Assembly (NCBI GenBank): GCA_024225635.1
Contig: JAAEMK010000497.1
Span: 248,001 to 312,000 of the forward strand
DNA from: Desulfobacteraceae bacterium
GTDB taxonomy: Bacteria > Desulfobacterota > Desulfobacteria > Desulfobacterales > Desulfobacteraceae
DNA length: 64,000 nt
Reading direction: 5' to 3'
Below, one piece after another: positions 60,481-64,000 of the stretch. Every line of letters starts with the position of its first letter. The first letter of the stretch is position 1. The notes beneath the pieces were generated by a model that was not told the origin of the DNA, did no database searches, and saw nothing but the letters and a program-made list of their open reading frames with translations. Position numbers and translations under genes: made by a program.

Positions 60481-62226
60481 ATGAAGCTCAAAATAGGAAC
60501 CAAGGTCAATATCCTTATCGTTGTATCCCTTCTGCTTGTTGGCGGGATTGCCATTTTTCTTTCGGCATCGGCCCTTCAAAAGGAAGGAGATCGCGCCATC
60601 AACGAATACAGAACCGGGGTGATGAACGAAAAAACACAGATGCTCAAGGAGATGGTGAGAATCGTTCACGCCATGGCCCAGGACCACCTGACGGACGGAC
60701 AGAGAGAGGGGACGCCCCTATCCGAAATCAAAAAAGATGCTCTGGAGTCCATCGGCGCCCTTCGCTATGGAGAGGATGACTCCGGGTATTTCTTTATTTA
60801 CGATTCAGCCGGCATCAACATTCTTCTGCCCCCAAAGCCGGAGGCCCAGGGGACGAATATGATCAACACAAAGGATCCCAGCGGGGTCTATGTGATCAAG
60901 GAATTGCTAAAGGCCGCAAAAAGCAGCAGGCAGGGGGGCATGTTCGAATATTTATGGGCCAAACCCGGACATGACAAGCCGGTTGGAAAACTCAGCTTTG
61001 CCAAACGCTTTGACGCCTGGGACTGGAACATAGGTACGGGCATCTACACCGACGATGTGGATACGGTGCTTGATAAAAAGGCCGCGGAGATAAAAGCCCA
61101 GATATCTTCTCAGGTACTTACGGTTTGCTTTGTGATCATCGTTTTTATCGCCATTTCCCTTATTGCCGGTTATTTTGTCATTTCCAAGGGGGTGGTGGGC
61201 CCCATCAGAAGGATGATCCTCATGTTAAAGGATATCGCCGAGGGGGAAGGCGACCTGACCCAACGGATAAAAGCCACCTCCGGGGACGAAACCCAGGAGT
61301 TGGCGGACTGGTTCAATCACTTCATCGAGAACGTCCAGGCCATGATTAAAGAGATAAAGGACAATTCCGGGAAACTCACCGACTCCTCCCAACTGCTGGC
61401 CGGAATATCGGACCAGATGAACGAGGTCTCCGAAGGAACCGCATCCCGGGCCAATACCGTGGCCGCCGCCTCCGAGGAGATGAGCGCCAACATGACGTCG
61501 GTTGCGGCCGCCATGGAAGAGGCCTCAACCAATATCGGCATTGTGGCTTCCGCCTCGGAGGAGATGACCTCCACCATCAGCGAAATCGCGTCCAATGCGG
61601 AAAATGCCAGGGGCATAACGGACAATGCCGTCACCCAGACCGGCAACGCCTCGGACCGGGTCAACGAACTGGGGAAAGCCGCAAGGGAGATCGGCAAGGT
61701 TGTTGAAACCATCACCGATATTTCCGATCAGGTCAACCTTCTGGCCCTCAACGCCACCATAGAGGCGGCAAGGGCCGGCGAAGCTGGAAGGGGGTTTGCC
61801 GTCGTGGCCAACGAGATAAAGGAACTCGCCAACCAGACCACGGAGGCCACGGGGGAGATCAAATCCCGGGTCCAGGACATTCAGGACTCCACCCAGGATA
61901 CGGTCACTCAGATTTCAACCATTGCAAAGGTGGTGGCGGAGATCAACGACATTGTCTCAACCATCGCGACGGCCGTTGAAGAGCAGTCCGTGACGACGAG
62001 GGAGATTGCCGAAAACGTTTCCCAGGCCTCCCAGGGTATCGGAGAGGTGAACGAAAACGTCTCCCAGGCCTCCATCGCCTCGGGGGAAGTCTCCCGGGAG
62101 ATCTCAGAGGTGACCGTCTCCTCGAGCGAGATGACCAACTCCAGCTCCCAGGTGAAACTCAATGCCCAGGATCTGTCCGAACTTGCCGGGCATTTGTCCG
62201 CCATGGTGGGGAAATTCAAGGTGTGA
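60481..62226 (+). CDS. Methyl-accepting chemotaxis protein with sCache domain
   Basis: 581 residues. TM1 (about 10-31), a periplasmic single-Cache domain ([36 protein letters not shown]), TM2 (about 212-233), HAMP, and a long MCP signalling coil with the hairpin tip [30 protein letters not shown]. It should sense a small molecule and control CheA. Glu/Gln pairs such as SEEMS and SSEM are likely methylation sites. GGGAG precedes the ATG. Driven by a sigma54 promoter. A close paralogue follows 85 bp later. Confidence 0.95.
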   Translation: MKLKIGTKVNILIVVSLLLVGGIAIFLSASALQKEGDRAINEYRTGVMNEKTQMLKEMVRIVHAMAQDHLTDGQREGTPLSEIKKDALESIGALRYGEDDSGYFFIYDSAGINILLPPKPEAQGTNMINTKDPSGVYVIKELLKAAKSSRQGGMFEYLWAKPGHDKPVGKLSFAKRFDAWDWNIGTGIYTDDVDTVLDKKAAEIKAQISSQVLTVCFVIIVFIAISLIAGYFVISKGVVGPIRRMILMLKDIAEGEGDLTQRIKATSGDETQELADWFNHFIENVQAMIKEIKDNSGKLTDSSQLLAGISDQMNEVSEGTASRANTVAAASEEMSANMTSVAAAMEEASTNIGIVASASEEMTSTISEIASNAENARGITDNAVTQTGNASDRVNELGKAAREIGKVVETITDISDQVNLLALNATIEAARAGEAGRGFAVVANEIKELANQTTEATGEIKSRVQDIQDSTQDTVTQISTIAKVVAEINDIVSTIATAVEEQSVTTREIAENVSQASQGIGEVNENVSQASIASGEVSREISEVTVSSSEMTNSSSQVKLNAQDLSELAGHLSAMVGKFKV

Positions 62227-62311
62227 GGGATTAAAGGGGGGGGCACCCTTGCCATATAAATGCCCGCCCAATGCCAATAAAGCAACTGTTGTCTCAATAT
62301 AGGAGGTAGAG

Positions 62312-64000
62312 ATGAAGCTTAAAATTGGAACCAAGGTCAACCTTCTTATTGTTGTATCGCTCCTGTTTGTTGGCGGGGCTGCCATTCTGTTTTCGGCATC
62401 GGCCCTTCGGAAGGAGGGGGAACTCGCCATCAGCGAGTACAGAACCGGGGTGATGAACGAAAAGACACAGATGCTCAAGGAGATGGTGAGGATCGTTCAC
62501 GCCATGGCCCGGGATCACCTGGCGGACGGACAGGACAGGGGGATTCCCCAGACCGAGATAAAAAAGATGGCCCTGGACGCCATTGGCGCCCTTCGCTACG
62601 GTGAGGACGACACAGGGTATTTCTTTATTTTTGATTCAGCAGGGATTAACATTCTTATGCCCGTAAAGCCGGAGGTCCAGGGTACAAACATGATCGACAC
62701 AAGGGATCCCAACGGGCTCTATGTGATGAAGGAACTGATCAAGGCCGCTAAAAGCAGCAGGCAGGGGGGCATGGTAGCATATCTCTGGCCCAAACCCGGA
62801 CATGACAAGCCTGTTGCGAAACTCAGCTTTTCCAAACGCTTTGACGCCTGGGACTGGAACATCGGCACGGGCATCTATACCGACGATGTGGATGCGGTTC
62901 TGGATGAAAAAGCCGAGGAAATAAAGGCCCAGGTATATTCCCAGGTAGTAAAGGTCTGCCTGGTGATTTCGTGCATTATCGTCATCTCCCTTGTTGCCGG
63001 CTATCTTGTTATTTCCAGGGGAGTGGTGGGCCCCATCAGAAAGATGATCCATATGTTAAGGGATATCGCCGAGGGAGAAGGCGACCTGACCCAGAGGATA
63101 GAATCCACCTCCGGGGATGAGACCCGGGAACTGGCGGACTGGTTCAATCTCTTTATTGAGAACGTCCAGTCAATGATCACGGATATAAGGGACGATTCCG
63201 AGAAACTTACCGATTCCTCCCACCTGCTGGCCGGGATATCGGACCAGATGAACGAGGCCTCACAAGGGACGGCCGCACGGGCCGAAACCGTGGCAACCGC
63301 CTCCGAGCAGATGAGCGCCAACATGGCCTCGGTTGCGGCCGCCATGGAAGAGGCCTCAACCAATATCACCATTGTGGCTTCCGCCTCGGAGGAGATGACC
63401 TCCACCATCAGCGAAATCGCGTCCAATGCGGAAAATGCCAGGGGCATAACGAACAATGCCGTCTCCCAGACCGGCAGCGCATCGGACCGGGTGAACGAAC
63501 TTGGGAAAGCCGCAATGGAGATCGGCAAGGTGGTTGAAACCATCACCGATATTTCCGAGCAGGTCAATCTTCTGGCCCTCAACGCAACCATCGAGGCTGC
63601 AAGGGCCGGCGAGGCGGGAAGGGGGTTTGCCGTGGTGGCCAACGAGATAAAGGAACTCGCCAACCAGACCTCGGAGGCCACGGGGGAGATCAAATCCCGG
63701 GTCCAGGATATTCAGGACTCCACCCGGGATACGGTATCTCAGATTTCAACCATCGCAAAGGTGGTGGCGGAGATCAACGACATTGTCTCAACCATTGCCA
63801 CGGCCGTTGAAGAGCAATCCGTGACCACCAGGGAGATAGCCGAGAACGTATCCCTGGCCTCCCAGGGCATCGAAGAGGTGAACGAGAACGTCTCCCAGGC
63901 CTCCATCGCCTCGGGGGAAGTCTCCCAGGAGATCTCGGAGGTGACCGTCTCCTCGGGTGAGATGACAAACTCAAGCTCCCAGGTGAAACTCAATGCCCGG
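62312..64000 (+). CDS. Second methyl-accepting chemotaxis protein, paralogue (3' end outside window)
   Basis: 563 codons to the window edge; by comparison with the first receptor only about 18 residues are missing. Same layout: TM1, sCache ([22 protein letters not shown]), TM2, HAMP, signalling coil. DNA and protein are highly similar to the first gene throughout, more so in the signalling half; most differences lie in the Cache domain and TM2, which suggests a changed ligand after tandem duplication. AGGAGG precedes the ATG. It is probably cotranscribed with the first receptor. Confidence 0.94.
   Translation, partial: MKLKIGTKVNLLIVVSLLFVGGAAILFSASALRKEGELAISEYRTGVMNEKTQMLKEMVRIVHAMARDHLADGQDRGIPQTEIKKMALDAIGALRYGEDDTGYFFIFDSAGINILMPVKPEVQGTNMIDTRDPNGLYVMKELIKAAKSSRQGGMVAYLWPKPGHDKPVAKLSFSKRFDAWDWNIGTGIYTDDVDAVLDEKAEEIKAQVYSQVVKVCLVISCIIVISLVAGYLVISRGVVGPIRKMIHMLRDIAEGEGDLTQRIESTSGDETRELADWFNLFIENVQSMITDIRDDSEKLTDSSHLLAGISDQMNEASQGTAARAETVATASEQMSANMASVAAAMEEASTNITIVASASEEMTSTISEIASNAENARGITNNAVSQTGSASDRVNELGKAAMEIGKVVETITDISEQVNLLALNATIEAARAGEAGRGFAVVANEIKELANQTSEATGEIKSRVQDIQDSTRDTVSQISTIAKVVAEINDIVSTIATAVEEQSVTTREIAENVSLASQGIEEVNENVSQASIASGEVSQEISEVTVSSGEMTNSSSQVKLNAR

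Overview
The window reads as chromosomal DNA from an anaerobic, respiratory member of the Desulfobacterota (sulfate-reducer type, Desulfobacteraceae-like). Pointers are a menaquinone-type succinate dehydrogenase/fumarate reductase, a class I hybrid cluster protein, rubredoxin, cytochrome bd, a triheme c-type cytochrome, many small ferredoxins, and small proteins otherwise known as DVU0298 and DVU0772 families. The taxonomic call is an inference from gene content, not a marker-gene result. No rRNA, tRNA, CRISPR array or intact insertion sequence was seen.

Layout. 1-3.3 kb: sdhCAB (sdhC cut by the window edge). 3.3-11.8 kb: a spermidine-synthase-like methyltransferase, two lipoprotein hydrolases, two unrecognised proteins, an Fe-S protein and an alpha/beta hydrolase. 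12-20 kb: a eukaryote-type HisA, an MFS transporter, an azlCD-trmB operon with a near-perfect sigma70 promoter and overlapping dyad, a sodium:solute symporter whose start region is duplicated, an EamA exporter and a MocR regulator; a short interspersed repeat of about 23 bp sits at most gene ends here. 20-25 kb: a GNAT/membrane protein pair, a GAF protein, and csoR-copA copper efflux. 25.5-33 kb: a self-contained Hsp70 machine (large helical-repeat protein, J-like protein, GrpE, Hsp70, zinc ribbon), followed by an AT-richer P-loop ATPase. 33-38.6 kb: a patatin-like protein, a periplasmic binding protein and a large hybrid histidine kinase. 38.6-45 kb: a nitrosative/redox stress region with hcp, trmO, an HD-domain protein plus Fe-S protein, a ferredoxin and a Crp/Fnr regulator; hcp and the HD gene share a duplicated promoter carrying an FNR-type TTGAT-N4-ATCAA box. 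45-48.6 kb: sfsA, a DUF2400-type protein, proC and a tightly overlapping ferredoxin/HEAT cluster. 48.6-53.5 kb: an oxygen-defence region with cydAB, a DUF2892 protein, rubredoxin, a ferritin-like protein and a DVU0772-family gene, with sigma54 promoters at both outer ends. 53.5-64 kb: a DHH phosphoesterase, an orphan amino-acid ABC uptake set without an ATPase, a methyltransferase, a triheme cytochrome and two tandem chemoreceptors behind a sigma54 promoter.

The most notable items are (i) the complete dedicated Hsp70/J/GrpE/scaffold operon with a J-protein lacking HPD and a housekeeping-type promoter; (ii) three canonical GG-N10-GC sigma54 promoters (cydAB, DVU0772-family gene, chemoreceptor), each with an upstream inverted repeat that could bind an enhancer protein; (iii) the duplicated FNR-type promoter tying hcp to an uncharacterised HD/ferredoxin pair, with a matching ETxSR-helix regulator nearby; and (iv) a family of short repeats that supplies stop codons, C-terminal codons and possibly a -35 element between 12.8 and 17.6 kb.
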